Notes: a model not told the origin generated them from the letters alone. A DNA stretch of 64,000 bases from Nitrospira lenta (GCF_900403705.1 NZ_OUNR01000001.1:310001-374000); one strand, 5' to 3'; counted from the first letter of the stretch, positions 17,356-25,668 are shown. A program made the numbers and translations.

Positions 17356-17370
17356 ATGCGGTTCGACGGT
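17343..17370. terminator. Perfect 10-bp hairpin spanning the ends of two convergent genes
   Basis: ACCGTCGAAC (17343-17352), loop TAAATGCG, GTTCGACGGT (17361-17370). The loop begins with the TAA stop of the plus-strand gene, and the right arm reaches the last base of the minus-strand stop codon. It is a likely bidirectional terminator, though no T-run follows on either strand. Confidence 0.5.
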
Positions 17371-20018
17371 CACCGGCGGAGGAGTTTCTCGATGAACGCT
17401 CGCTCTTCCGCCTCTGTCTTGACGAGGCCATCCAGGTGCGCGTCACGAAGTTGGGTGAGCACCGTGCCATAGATCGGTCCCGGCTTGATCCCCATGGATT
17501 GAAGATCCTTCCCGGTGAGCCGGGGCACAGCCTGCCGCCAGGCCGTGAGATACGCCGACACCAGCCGCTTCACCCGATCGGACGGACTCTGGGCCATGAT
17601 GGCCACCAGCGCCTCATCCTGCGCTCCCTCTAAAATTCGGCAAACCCCGGACGGCTTCAACGGCGGCTGCTTGCTAAGTTGCCGCAGGAGACGATGGGCT
17701 CCTCCACGCAGGGCCTTCAATGTCGTGGCTTCACGCTCACTGAAGGGAAACCGTTTCAACAAATCCGTCACGCCACGATCGGGCAGGACCGCTGCGATCG
17801 CCATCATATAGACCAACCAGGCCTCCAGCTTCCGATCCAGATAGAGCAGCCGATACCAATCGAGTGTTTCTTCGACGGCAAACAGCAACTTCTCCAGCCG
17901 TGGAGTCCAGCTGAGCTTCGGATGGATGAATCGCAACAGATCGAGTTCCGCCAATCGCTTCAATCCAGACTTCGGCTCCCGCTCCGAACAAAGCGCTTTT
18001 AATTCTTCCAATAGCCGGTGGCCGGATAGCTTCTGGAAGAGCGCCATCTTGACGGCGGCCTTCGCCAGCGCCAGCGTGTCTTTCCCAAGATGAAATCCGA
18101 ATCTGGTCTCAAAGCGGACCGCCCGAAATACGCGAGTGGGATCTTCGACAAAACTGAGGCTGTGGAGAACACGGATAGCCTGATTCTTCAGATCCCGCTG
18201 GCCGCCGTAAAAATCGAGCACCTCCCCGAATCCTCGGCCATTCAGACGAACCGCCAGGGCGTTGATCGTAAAATCACGGCGATACAGATCTTTCTTGATC
18301 GAACTTTGCTCGACGGTGGGAAGTGCAGTCGGATACTCGTAGTACTCGGTTCGAGCCGTGGCCACATCGAGCTTGAGACCATCCGGCAACACGATCACCG
18401 CCGTGCCGAATCGGTCATGCGCCTTGACGCGCCCCAACTGTTCCGCCGCCAGTTTGCGCGCAAACGCGATCCCGTCGCCTTCGACGACTAGATCGAGATC
18501 GAGATTTTCGATCCCCAGCAACAGATCCCGCACGCAGCCACCCACCACATAGAGCGGCAAATCCAGCCGGTCTGCCAACTGTCCGGCTTCTTGAATCAGC
18601 GTAAAGAGGCGCGGCGGTAACTTCTCTTGCAGTTGCCGTTTGAGATCACGATGATGCACCAGCCTCGGCACACCGCTTGGATCCATGACTTTTGGACGAA
18701 TCTTTACGGAAGGCAACACATCGTCGTGCCAGGCCCTGAGCAGATCTGTCCGCGTAATGACTCCGACAACTCTCGTGCCCTCAAGAATCGGCACGAATCG
18801 CTGATTCCGCTCCAGCATCGCTTGTTTGATCGTATGGAAGTCCGTGTCTGAATGAGCCGCGAACTGATCCGATTGGAGAATATCGGCCGTCGGGATCTTG
18901 CCCAATCGATGAAACAGCGCCTTCTGTATCTCCTCCCGACTGACTAACCCGGCATACCGATCTTTGCCGTCCAACACCGGTAGAACATTCACGCCATAGT
19001 GTGTCATTCGCCGTTCCGTCTCGCTGACCGTAGTCTCTCCGCTGATCGTCTTGACCGGCTTGGTCATGACATCTTTCGCTAACAACGTCGGTCGATACCG
19101 CTGCGTCAGCAAGTGTATGAGCCGTTCCTTCACCTCTGTGAGCGTCTGCCCTTTGACGATCGCAGCCGCCGCCACTGCGTGGCCGCCCCCGCCGAACTCC
19201 TGCGCGATCCATCCGACATCGATCTCCGGCGTACGGCTGCGTCCGATCACTTCCACGTGCTCTTCGTTCACCACGGCCACCACGACCGCGTCTACGCCTT
19301 CAAGCTCGGCCAGCTGATGCACAGCCTCGGCCGCTTCCACGCGCCCGCGATCGCAGGTGCTGGTCGCCACGAGCACCTTTCGGCCCTCCAGATAGTGCAC
19401 TTCACTGTGCTGTAGCAAATCGTTCAACAACGCGACAATATTCGGATCAAGCGGCTGATGCAGCGTCTGCTCGATGAGCTTCAGATCGGCTCCGGCATCG
19501 ATGAGAAAGGCCGCAGCCTGCAGATCGCGCGACGTGGTTGAGGAATACGTGAATGACCCGGTTTCATCGTAGAGGCCAAGCGCCAATACGGTCGCTTCCT
19601 CCGATGTGAGCGGAACGCCCGCCTCTCGCACCCGCTCAATCAGCATGGTCGCCGTAGCCCCGACCGTCTCAATAACCTGCGCGATGGATTTCCCGATTGC
19701 CGAAGCCCCGCTCCCGCTGGGGTCTGCTCCATGATGATCGAAGACCTGCACCTCGACCTTCGGATCCAGCCAGCACTGTTTGAATGGGCCGATACGATCG
19801 GGGTCGTGGGTATCGACCAGAATCAACTTCGTCACTTGTGCAAGATCGAGATCTTTAAGCTTGGTGAGATTCAGATCGTGCGCCAGGAGAAATGCGTGCA
19901 CGGATTTCTGCGCCCCGCCGGACAGGACCAGCCGTGCATTGGGGTACAACTTGCGCACGGCAACCATTGACGCCAGCCCGTCGAAGTCCGCGTTGTGGTG
20001 AGTCGTCACGACGTCCAT
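17370..20018 (-). CDS. DHH phosphoesterase - CBS pair - tRNA nucleotidyltransferase (CCA/A-adding) fusion
   Basis: An 882-residue multidomain protein. The N-terminal DHH/DHHA1 phosphoesterase occupies about 1-310: THHNADFDGLAS, LVDTHDPDRIG, FDHHGADPSGS and the GGGGHAVAAAA loop. Two CBS domains lie at about 315-430 (starting AKDVMTKPVKTISGETTV). The C-terminal half is a class II nucleotidyltransferase (polyA polymerase/CCA-adding): VVGGCVRDLLLG, NLDLDLVVEGDG with the metal-binding Asp pair, then RRDFTINALAVRL and the RNA- and neck-domain motif EDPTRVFRAVRFETRFGF. It matures or repairs tRNA 3' ends, and the DHH part may degrade oligonucleotides. Such fusions occur in Aquifex-like, delta and Nitrospira-type lineages, where CCA addition can be split between two enzymes. 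Whether it adds A only or full CCA cannot be told from the sequence. CBS domains suggest adenylate sensing. Confidence 0.9.
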   Translation of the reverse strand: MDVVTTHHNADFDGLASMVAVRKLYPNARLVLSGGAQKSVHAFLLAHDLNLTKLKDLDLAQVTKLILVDTHDPDRIGPFKQCWLDPKVEVQVFDHHGADPSGSGASAIGKSIAQVIETVGATATMLIERVREAGVPLTSEEATVLALGLYDETGSFTYSSTTSRDLQAAAFLIDAGADLKLIEQTLHQPLDPNIVALLNDLLQHSEVHYLEGRKVLVATSTCDRGRVEAAEAVHQLAELEGVDAVVVAVVNEEHVEVIGRSRTPEIDVGWIAQEFGGGGHAVAAAAIVKGQTLTEVKERLIHLLTQRYRPTLLAKDVMTKPVKTISGETTVSETERRMTHYGVNVLPVLDGKDRYAGLVSREEIQKALFHRLGKIPTADILQSDQFAAHSDTDFHTIKQAMLERNQRFVPILEGTRVVGVITRTDLLRAWHDDVLPSVKIRPKVMDPSGVPRLVHHRDLKRQLQEKLPPRLFTLIQEAGQLADRLDLPLYVVGGCVRDLLLGIENLDLDLVVEGDGIAFARKLAAEQLGRVKAHDRFGTAVIVLPDGLKLDVATARTEYYEYPTALPTVEQSSIKKDLYRRDFTINALAVRLNGRGFGEVLDFYGGQRDLKNQAIRVLHSLSFVEDPTRVFRAVRFETRFGFHLGKDTLALAKAAVKMALFQKLSGHRLLEELKALCSEREPKSGLKRLAELDLLRFIHPKLSWTPRLEKLLFAVEETLDWYRLLYLDRKLEAWLVYMMAIAAVLPDRGVTDLLKRFPFSEREATTLKALRGGAHRLLRQLSKQPPLKPSGVCRILEGAQDEALVAIMAQSPSDRVKRLVSAYLTAWRQAVPRLTGKDLQSMGIKPGPIYGTVLTQLRDAHLDGLVKTEAEERAFIEKLLRR

Positions 20019-20111
20019 CCCCGCATTCTAGCAGGGTCGATGACCTCGTGAAATGCGAGGGCGTACCTTTCCGCGGGTTTGATGCGGTCATTGCGCGCTC
20101 CTTACTCACAT

Positions 20112-20141
20112 ACGGCGCCAGGATGAAACTCCTGGCGCCGT
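20112..20141. terminator. Perfect 12-bp hairpin downstream of a small secreted-protein gene
   Basis: ACGGCGCCAGGA (20112-20123), loop TGAAAC, TCCTGGCGCCGT (20130-20141). It follows the minus-strand gene ending at 20150. The stem is strong but the U-tract is absent. Confidence 0.5.
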
Positions 20142-20149
20142 GCCGCGAA

Positions 20150-20476
20150 TTACTGATGCCGTTTGCCTTGGCGGTCGTGCTTCTCCCGCGCGATATGCCG
20201 TGATGCACGATCCTGCGCGTGATCGATCCTGGCCCGTTCGCCTTTCGTCACAACCCCATCGGCCTTTGCCTTATCTTCCATCTTGTTGATATGTTCCTCT
20301 TGCTTGTTCAATCGATTGGCTTCCCGCTCATTCAATTGGCCGCTGGCAATCCCCCGATCAATCCGCTGTTCCTGATTCGCCTGCCGTTGATCGATGACAG
20401 GCGTCTCCGCCTGCGCAAAGACCATCCCACTCATGCTAAGCATCAACACGCCAACCGCCAATACCATCGTCTTCAT
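20150..20476 (-). CDS. Small secreted, highly charged protein of unknown function
   Basis: 108 residues. A signal peptide MKTMVLAVGVLMLSMSGMVFA is followed by QAETP. The mature part is almost entirely Arg, Lys, Asp, Glu, Gln and His, with recurring motifs such as QRQANQEQRIDRGI, LNEREANRLNKQEEHI and RIDHAQDRASRHI. It resembles a family of short helical periplasmic proteins with Q-E/R heptads often annotated as hypothetical. The start is ATG 20476, with GGGAGG eight bases upstream; a longer frame would add 14 residues without signal features. No enzyme motif is present. A helical coiled structure or metal buffering is possible but unsupported. Confidence 0.75.
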   Translation of the reverse strand: MKTMVLAVGVLMLSMSGMVFAQAETPVIDQRQANQEQRIDRGIASGQLNEREANRLNKQEEHINKMEDKAKADGVVTKGERARIDHAQDRASRHIAREKHDRQGKRHQ

Positions 20477-20978
20477 CGGTACCTCCCTAGGATAAAAAGT
20501 TGAGCTCCTCTGCCCCAATCAACGCGCCGCCATCTAATCCGTTGACGATACCCATATCCGAGGAACGCCAGACCTTGGCTATGTATCAGGAGGCTAGGAA
20601 GCTGTCCAGAAGCTCCACCTAAGCGAAGCGCTGCCCAGCACATAAAAGAAGCCTCGTTTGATCAAGCCCGCGTGGCCGCTTCCACTCCGATCAGGTCGGC
20701 TGTCACGGCCATCATGACCGTCGCAGTCTGTGCTGCCGATTCAGTCTTTACGATCGCCGCGGAAGATGATGGGAAGCCGCGCCGCGTCACCCTGAGCAGA
20801 TTTGCACAGGCTGCCGCCATTTTTCCCCCTCTCGCCATACGGTCTACGTGTCCGACCTTAGACCCGCATCCTAACCTCTCGGTTTTTCAGGAAGTCCTTG
20901 ATGGCCTGGTTTCGGCATGTGCCTTGCTGTACTGGCAAACCAAGAACTATGCACCGTTCAATTCTAAGGAGGTTGTCG
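20477..20978. other. Intergenic region of about 500 bp between divergent small-protein genes
   Basis: I find no convincing gene here. An open plus-strand frame starting at 20672 has no Shine-Dalgarno and an amino-acid composition like a GC-rich random frame, and it runs into the signal-peptide gene in another frame. The region must hold both divergent promoters; I see no close match to -10/-35 consensus boxes. GGAGGCTAGG near 20588 and AAGCCTCG near 20650 are short inverted arms with a long spacer, too weak to name. Confidence 0.5.
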
Positions 20979-21386
20979 ATGAAGAGCCACGTAAAGAACC
21001 CCATGATGACGATCGCTGTTGCCGCCCTCGCCCTGGTGACGCTGGCCGCTGCGCCGGCGTTGGCCAAGGATAAAGAGGCAAAGAAAAAGTCATCCGGCAT
21101 GCACCATTCGTCCGCGGCGGCGGCGGCCTCATCCACCAGCCACATTCCTGAAGTCGGCCAGGCCCCGAAACGCGGGGAGCATGACTCGAAGCCAGGCCCG
21201 GCCTGGAAGACCGTCGGTGGGACGGTCAAACAGATCGATGGCAATGCCTATACCGTGGAAGACTACGAAGGGAATCAGGTGAAACTGTACGTCGGCCAGG
21301 GAACGAAACACATCAAGCAGAAGAAGGTCGGGGACACAGTCCGCGCCGAAATCACACGAGGCGGCTTCGCGAATTCCGTGCAATAA
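20979..21386 (+). CDS. Small periplasmic protein of unknown function
   Basis: 135 residues. A typical signal peptide lies at about 1-26 (TIAVAALALVTLAAAPALA). A Lys/Ser/His/Ala-rich linker follows with DKEAKKKSSGMHHSSAAAAAS. A compact C-terminal domain of about 55 residues carries TVGGTVKQIDGNAYTVEDYEG and KLYVGQGTKHIKQKKVGD and ends RAEITRGGFANSVQ. The C-terminal part looks like a small OB-like or SH3-like beta fold. That appearance comes from the alternating beta pattern and Gly positions; I do not know the family. The start is ATG 20979, with AAGGAGG six bases upstream. A textbook intrinsic terminator follows at 21434. Confidence 0.78.
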   Translation: MKSHVKNPMMTIAVAALALVTLAAAPALAKDKEAKKKSSGMHHSSAAAAASSTSHIPEVGQAPKRGEHDSKPGPAWKTVGGTVKQIDGNAYTVEDYEGNQVKLYVGQGTKHIKQKKVGDTVRAEITRGGFANSVQ

Positions 21387-21433
21387 CAAAGTTTGAATCC
21401 GCGCACCCACCTGGATGCGGAACGGTCCCCGAG

Positions 21434-21470
21434 GGGGGCCGGCCTATAGAGGGCCGGTCCCCTTTGTTTT
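21434..21470 (+). terminator. Rho-independent terminator
   Basis: An 11-bp GC-rich stem (21434-21444 with 21452-21462, one G-U pair), a 7-base loop, then TTTGTTTT at 21463-21470. It follows the small periplasmic protein gene. Confidence 0.85.
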
Positions 21471-21489
21471 GCTCGGAACCGGCTATCGA

Positions 21490-22242
21490 TTACTTCGCCG
21501 CCTTGCTGAATGCAATATCTCCGTAGAATGCGACCGCCCGCTCCTTGGTATTATCCGTATCGCTCATAATCGCGACGCCGTTAATCAACGACGGCTCCTC
21601 ACCAAACGCGTTTTTGTAGTCTTCATAGATATTCCGCTCTTCTTCTACCCACAGTCCGACTCTAGACGGTCCGCTTTCGACCACAATCATCCGTGCAAAG
21701 TCGGTGTAGGCATTCTCAATGATCGTGCCAACCGGCGTCTTTGTCTCCCAGATATAGTTCAACGCACCAATGGGAATGTCGCCGAAGAGAGCCCGGCCCG
21801 CTGTGTACTTCAACTTCCTCCCGAGGCTTACGCGGTCGGAGTCGTAGGCAAATGTAATGTAGAGCCGCGCCGGATAATCGTCTCCGTCTTTCCGGCTCAC
21901 GTCGCTCTGTTTCAGCAGGTTCTCGATTTTCCAGCGCCAATGGATGATGGGATAATCTTTGGGATTGATGGTGACTTCCTTGGTCAGCCCGGAGGCCGAC
22001 GCCTCGCTGACGGCCTTCACAACCACCTGCCCGCCATCTTTCACCAGCACATACTCTGTCTGCTTCGGGATCTTCGGGAACGTCAGAGGCTTCCAGCCGT
22101 TTGGAAGGCCAGACCCAGGCTGATCCGAGGAGAACGTCCCAACCTCGATCACCGGCACAGATTGCCCCCAGGACATCATCTGGCCGCCGAAGCCGCCAGC
22201 AACGAGAACCGTGAACGCGATCATCCTCTGCAGGGCCGTCAT
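21490..22242 (-). CDS. DUF3047 family exported protein
   Basis: 250 residues with an N-terminal signal peptide (about 1-27). The domain matches DUF3047 by its opening VGTFSSDQPGSGLPNGWKPL, the central HWRWKIENLL, the FAYDSD element, and the C-terminal MSDTDNTKERAVAFYGDIAF. These proteins are predicted to be periplasmic beta-sandwich, carbohydrate-binding-like modules of unknown role. The gene begins 14 bases after the flavin disulfide reductase stop and is probably the last gene of a TVP38-reductase-DUF3047 operon. It ends only about 20 bases from a plus-strand terminator on the opposite side. Confidence 0.82.
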   Translation of the reverse strand: MTALQRMIAFTVLVAGGFGGQMMSWGQSVPVIEVGTFSSDQPGSGLPNGWKPLTFPKIPKQTEYVLVKDGGQVVVKAVSEASASGLTKEVTINPKDYPIIHWRWKIENLLKQSDVSRKDGDDYPARLYITFAYDSDRVSLGRKLKYTAGRALFGDIPIGALNYIWETKTPVGTIIENAYTDFARMIVVESGPSRVGLWVEEERNIYEDYKNAFGEEPSLINGVAIMSDTDNTKERAVAFYGDIAFSKAAK

Positions 22243-22256
22243 GCAGCAGCCTCCCT

Positions 22257-23813
22257 CTACCGCCTCATCCAGGCAAAGAGTTTCATAAGCCGATTCTTCG
22301 TCGCCTGCGTGAAGTGCGCCTTGCGCCAGAGATTCACCACCTTCTTATTGACCTCTGCCTGTGTGGGATAAGGATGAATGGTTCCAGCAATCGTCTTTGC
22401 CCCAAGCCCGGCCTTCATCAATACGGAGAATTCGCTGATCATCTCGCCGGCATGCGCTGCCACAATCGTCGCGCCCAGGATCTTATCCGAACCTTTTTGA
22501 ATGTGGACGCGCGCAAATCCTTCGTCTTCACCATCTAAGATGGCACGATCCACTTCGTCCAACTTGAACGTATAGGTTTCAACCTCGAGTCCTTTCTCCT
22601 GCGCATCTTTCTCATACATCCCAACGTGTGCGATCTCCGGTTCCGTAAACGTGCACCAGGGCATAATCAGTGAATCCACGTCTGCATACCCCAGTCCAAA
22701 TGGATGAGGGAACAGGGCGTTCTGGATCACAACCTGCGCCATCGCATCGGCCGCGTGGGTAAACTTGTAGCGAGAGCAGACATCCCCCGCCGCGAAGATG
22801 CGCGGGTTACTGGTCTGCAACCGGCCATTCACTTTCACACCATTCTGTTTGTCGAACTCGACCCCGATTGCTTCCAGCCCCACCCCCTCCACATTCGGAG
22901 TACGACCGACACCCACCAGGATTTCATCTACGGTCACATCATACTGTTGGCCATGGGAATCAACCGTCAGACGTTTCCCGCCAGCGGCCTTGCTGACCGT
23001 CAGATCTTTGCCGCAACAGAGGAGCTTTACCCCCTCATGTACCATCTGCCGCTCCACGACCTGCGCCGCATCGCGGTCTTCATTCGGCATGATGCCATGC
23101 TGGGCCTCGATCAAATACACCTGGCTGCCAAACCGCGCAAATGCCTGGGCCAGCTCACAGCCAATCGGCCCCGCACCGATCACCGCAAGACGCGGAGGCA
23201 ACTCCGTCAACGAGAACACCGTTTCATTGGTAAGATAACCCGCCTCTTGCAATCCGGGAATTTGTGGCGCGGAGGCGCGTGCACCGGTGCAAATCGCCGC
23301 CTTTACAAAGCTGAGCGTGCGATTGCCGGCCGGCCCTTCGACCTGGATCGAATCAGAGCCAGTGAACCGTCCGCTGCCGCTGTAAACATCGACACCTAAC
23401 TGGCTATAGCGCTGCGCCGAGTCATTGTGGCTGATCCGAGCCCGCAGCTTGCGCATCCGGGCCATCGCAGCACCGAAGTCGTACGTCACACCGGGTGGAA
23501 TATGAATACCGAAGTCTTCGGCCTTCCTGAGATCGGCCCAGGCCCGCGCGGCGCGAATCACCCCCTTGGACGGGACGCAGCCCACGTTCAGACAATCTCC
23601 GCCCATCAGATGTTTTTCGATCAGCGCAACCTTCGCACCCAAGCTCGCGGCGACGACTGCTATGATCAGACCGGCTGTCCCGGCCCCGATGACCGCAATA
23701 TTGTAGCGGCCGGATGGCTCCGGATTGATCCAATTGGAAGGGTGGACATTGGCGACAAGCCGCCGATTATACTCATCGTCCGGCAGCATCACGCTCTCAT
23801 CATGCTGACTCAT
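22257..23813 (-). CDS. FAD-dependent pyridine nucleotide-disulfide oxidoreductase (mercuric reductase / lipoamide dehydrogenase-like)
   Basis: 518 residues. A 36-residue extension precedes the FAD site YNIAVIGAGTAGLIIAVVA. The redox-active disulfide is in GGDCLNVGCVPSKG (CxxxxC). The NAD(P) site is LAVIGAGPIGCELAQAFARF, and the second FAD motif is IFAAGDVC. The C-terminal dimer domain contains HPYPTQAE, where lipoamide dehydrogenases have the HxHPT catalytic pair; the first His is absent, as in MerA-like enzymes. No N-terminal HMA domain and no C-terminal vicinal Cys pair are present, so true mercury reduction is unlikely. It overlaps the TVP38 gene by four bases (ATGA). The two are fused in some bacteria, which suggests a joint membrane redox or detoxification role. 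Confidence 0.88.
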   Translation of the reverse strand: MSQHDESVMLPDDEYNRRLVANVHPSNWINPEPSGRYNIAVIGAGTAGLIIAVVAASLGAKVALIEKHLMGGDCLNVGCVPSKGVIRAARAWADLRKAEDFGIHIPPGVTYDFGAAMARMRKLRARISHNDSAQRYSQLGVDVYSGSGRFTGSDSIQVEGPAGNRTLSFVKAAICTGARASAPQIPGLQEAGYLTNETVFSLTELPPRLAVIGAGPIGCELAQAFARFGSQVYLIEAQHGIMPNEDRDAAQVVERQMVHEGVKLLCCGKDLTVSKAAGGKRLTVDSHGQQYDVTVDEILVGVGRTPNVEGVGLEAIGVEFDKQNGVKVNGRLQTSNPRIFAAGDVCSRYKFTHAADAMAQVVIQNALFPHPFGLGYADVDSLIMPWCTFTEPEIAHVGMYEKDAQEKGLEVETYTFKLDEVDRAILDGEDEGFARVHIQKGSDKILGATIVAAHAGEMISEFSVLMKAGLGAKTIAGTIHPYPTQAEVNKKVVNLWRKAHFTQATKNRLMKLFAWMRR

Positions 23814-24526
23814 CGCTGCGCTCCTCTGAATCTCTTATAGACCGTCGGAACGAGGGCCAACAGCCCCAGCAACACAAATGCCCCAATCACGTTCGGCGAG
23901 GCGATTTCTTTCAGCGAATTGATCGTTCCTAACTGCCGACCGGCGTACGCATAGACGAATGAGCCAGGGATGATACCCAGCGCCGTCGCCGCGACATAGG
24001 TCCCCACGTTCATACGGGTCAGACCGGAGACTAAATTCACCACGAAGAACGGGAACAAGGGAATCAGACGCAATGTCATCAGATAACTGAATGCATTATT
24101 GGCAAAGCCCTGTTGAACAGGTCCCAGCCACTTCCCGAATTTCTGCTCCACCCAATCGCGCAACAGATACCGCGCCGTTAAAAAAGCCAGCGTTGCCCCC
24201 GTCGTCGCGCCAAGGTTCACAAAGAGCGGGCCGAAGGCACTGCCGAAGAGAAATCCGCCGGCCAACGTCAGAATCACGGCTCCAGGCAAGGACAAACCCG
24301 CCACGACGATGTACGCCAAGATAAAGAGACCGACCGCTGTCGCGTAGTTCGCCTCCGTGAAGGCCAGCAAGTGATCGCGATTACTTTTCAATACGTCGAG
24401 AGACAGCAACCGGCCCACATCGAAATAGAAAAATAGGCCGATGGCCACGACGATGCCTGCCAGTATGGCGAACTTGCTTCCGTTCGATGGCTGAGATGGG
24501 CTGGTCGTCGGCGCTTGGCTGGTCAT
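23810..24526 (-). CDS. TVP38/TMEM64 (DedA-like) membrane protein
   Basis: About 238 residues with five or six TM segments: AILAGIVVAIGLFFYF, AVGLFILAYIVVAGLSLPG, AVILTLAGGFLFG and others to VIGAFVLLGLLALVP. The VTT signature region includes LAGGFLFGSAFGPLFVNLGA and GLTRMNVGTYVAATALGIIPG. The family is linked to lipid scrambling and membrane homeostasis. ATG 24526 is the best start, because the codon overlaps the TGA of a 7-codon reading frame that has its own strong Shine-Dalgarno; ATG 24589 would add 21 residues lacking features. The ATGA overlap with the downstream reductase gene indicates translational coupling. Confidence 0.83.
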   Translation of the reverse strand: MTSQAPTTSPSQPSNGSKFAILAGIVVAIGLFFYFDVGRLLSLDVLKSNRDHLLAFTEANYATAVGLFILAYIVVAGLSLPGAVILTLAGGFLFGSAFGPLFVNLGATTGATLAFLTARYLLRDWVEQKFGKWLGPVQQGFANNAFSYLMTLRLIPLFPFFVVNLVSGLTRMNVGTYVAATALGIIPGSFVYAYAGRQLGTINSLKEIASPNVIGAFVLLGLLALVPTVYKRFRGAQR

Positions 24527-24546
24527 AGCAGTTTCTTCAATATCAT
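24523..24546 (-). other. Possible 7-codon leader ORF coupled to the TVP38 gene
   Basis: ATG ATA TTG AAG AAA CTG CTA TGA encodes MILKKLL. GGAGAGGAG sits four bases upstream of its ATG, whereas the TVP38 ATG itself has no good Shine-Dalgarno. The leader TGA overlaps the TVP38 ATG as ATGA, so ribosomes could reinitiate. Peptide expression is not shown. Confidence 0.4.
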
Positions 24547-24777
24547 GGGGACTCCTCTCCGGTCTGTCAATGGAGCAGGCGGCCGGCATCGTCCGCGCCG
24601 CCGACTGTTGCTTACCAGCACGGCGCAGCCCAAGCCTACTCTATCGCTATGAAGAGGTACGAAACGGCTTGTTATCTGGATGTGAATGCAGCCACAGAGT
24701 GAGGACACCTGACCGAACGCAGAGGGGCAGGCTCAGGAGAAGGGAGTTACACTGATCAGGAAAATCTGGACACACAT

Positions 24778-25014
24778 CTACTGACGTGGAAACCGAACCG
24801 CCGTGGCCACGCCACTGAGTGCATCACCGACGTCATCCCACCAGACATGTTGAGCACGGCAGGAACGTCCGGGGGTATCGGTACGCTCGGACTGTTGCGA
24901 ACGAGACGCACACGGATCCTGGCGAGAAATCTCTGCCAGATTGCTGGTTGAAGTGGAGGGAGCTCCCGCACACCCGCAACTGATGAGTACCGCCATACAG
25001 AGTCCGATCCGCAC
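24778..25014 (-). CDS. Small lipoprotein of unknown function
   Basis: 78 residues from a GTG start (25014) that has AGGGAGG five bases upstream; an in-frame ATG at 25044 would add ten Arg-rich residues. The signal VRIGLCMAVLISCGC contains a short h-region and a lipobox ending at Cys14 or Cys16, followed by AGAPSTS. The mature part is Ser/Asp/Arg-rich and ends HVWWDDVGDALSGVATAVRF. No family is recognised. It could form a transcription unit with the EF-hand protein upstream (same strand, 80-base gap). Confidence 0.6.
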   Translation of the reverse strand: MRIGLCMAVLISCGCAGAPSTSTSNLAEISRQDPCASRSQQSERTDTPGRSCRAQHVWWDDVGDALSGVATAVRFPRQ

Positions 25015-25095
25015 CCATCCCTCCCTGTCACGCCGACGCCGCATAACTAGTGTCTCTATCGGTGGCCGGAAGATATTTCTGAAGCATCTACAGAT

Positions 25096-25668
25096 TTACT
25101 GCCACTGGCGATCAGCGAGATCGCGATCAAGATCGAGCCGGCCCAAGGCCCTCTCAAACGGATCGATTGAGCCGTCTCGATTCTTGTCGAGTTCTTGAAA
25201 ATGCTCATGGAGCAGCGCGCTGGCATTCGGGTTTGGAACCCCTCCCTTACCCTGTTCATAACGCGGGGTATACCGCTGCGGCTGCTGAAGCATGCCGTGA
25301 TAGGGCTCCGCAGGATTCGGAGTCAGCATAGCCTGAGGGCGGAGCGGTTTGGCTACACCCGCGCGGCGAATGGGCTGTTCCGTTGTCAGCCCCTTGTTCT
25401 TTTTTAGGATGCGACTCTTTCCGACCGGCTGCTTCTTGGAGCTCCCCACCACGTCCTTTTTGACAGGATCAGACAGGCGCGACCGCGACTGACCGCCAGC
25501 CAAACGATTGTCGGCAACTCCCCCCTGTCCCACTGAGGCTTTCCGCTCAGCCCAGGCAACACTCCCATTCCCCACCCAAGGCAACACGAGCACGGCCACA
25601 AACAAAGCCAGTCCAGCAGTAGCACGATATGGCCTCATACGAATTCTGAGCATAAGATATGATCTCAT
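25096..25668 (-). CDS. Exported EF-hand-like protein
   Basis: 190 residues. A signal peptide (about 15-40, TAGLALFVAVLVLPWVGNGSVAWA) precedes a long Lys/Arg/Pro/Gln-rich, probably disordered region. At the C terminus is a canonical EF-hand calcium loop, DKNRDGSIDPFE, preceded by HEHFQEL. A degenerate second acidic stretch, LGRLDLDRDLAD, follows directly. A single good EF-hand with a partial second one is typical of bacterial calcium-binding envelope proteins (calsymin-like). ATG codons at 25668, 25653 and 25638 are all possible starts. The target or ligand is unknown; calcium binding is inferred from the loop. Confidence 0.72.
   Translation of the reverse strand: MRSYLMLRIRMRPYRATAGLALFVAVLVLPWVGNGSVAWAERKASVGQGGVADNRLAGGQSRSRLSDPVKKDVVGSSKKQPVGKSRILKKNKGLTTEQPIRRAGVAKPLRPQAMLTPNPAEPYHGMLQQPQRYTPRYEQGKGGVPNPNASALLHEHFQELDKNRDGSIDPFERALGRLDLDRDLADRQWQ

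Noticed and set aside
20672-21073. 133-residue plus-strand frame in the intergenic gap
   Set aside because: There is no Shine-Dalgarno, composition is like a random frame, and it runs out of frame through the following signal-peptide gene.
22257-23813. Calling the flavin disulfide reductase a mercuric reductase
   Set aside because: There is no HMA domain, no C-terminal vicinal Cys pair and no other mer genes, so only the general family is supported.
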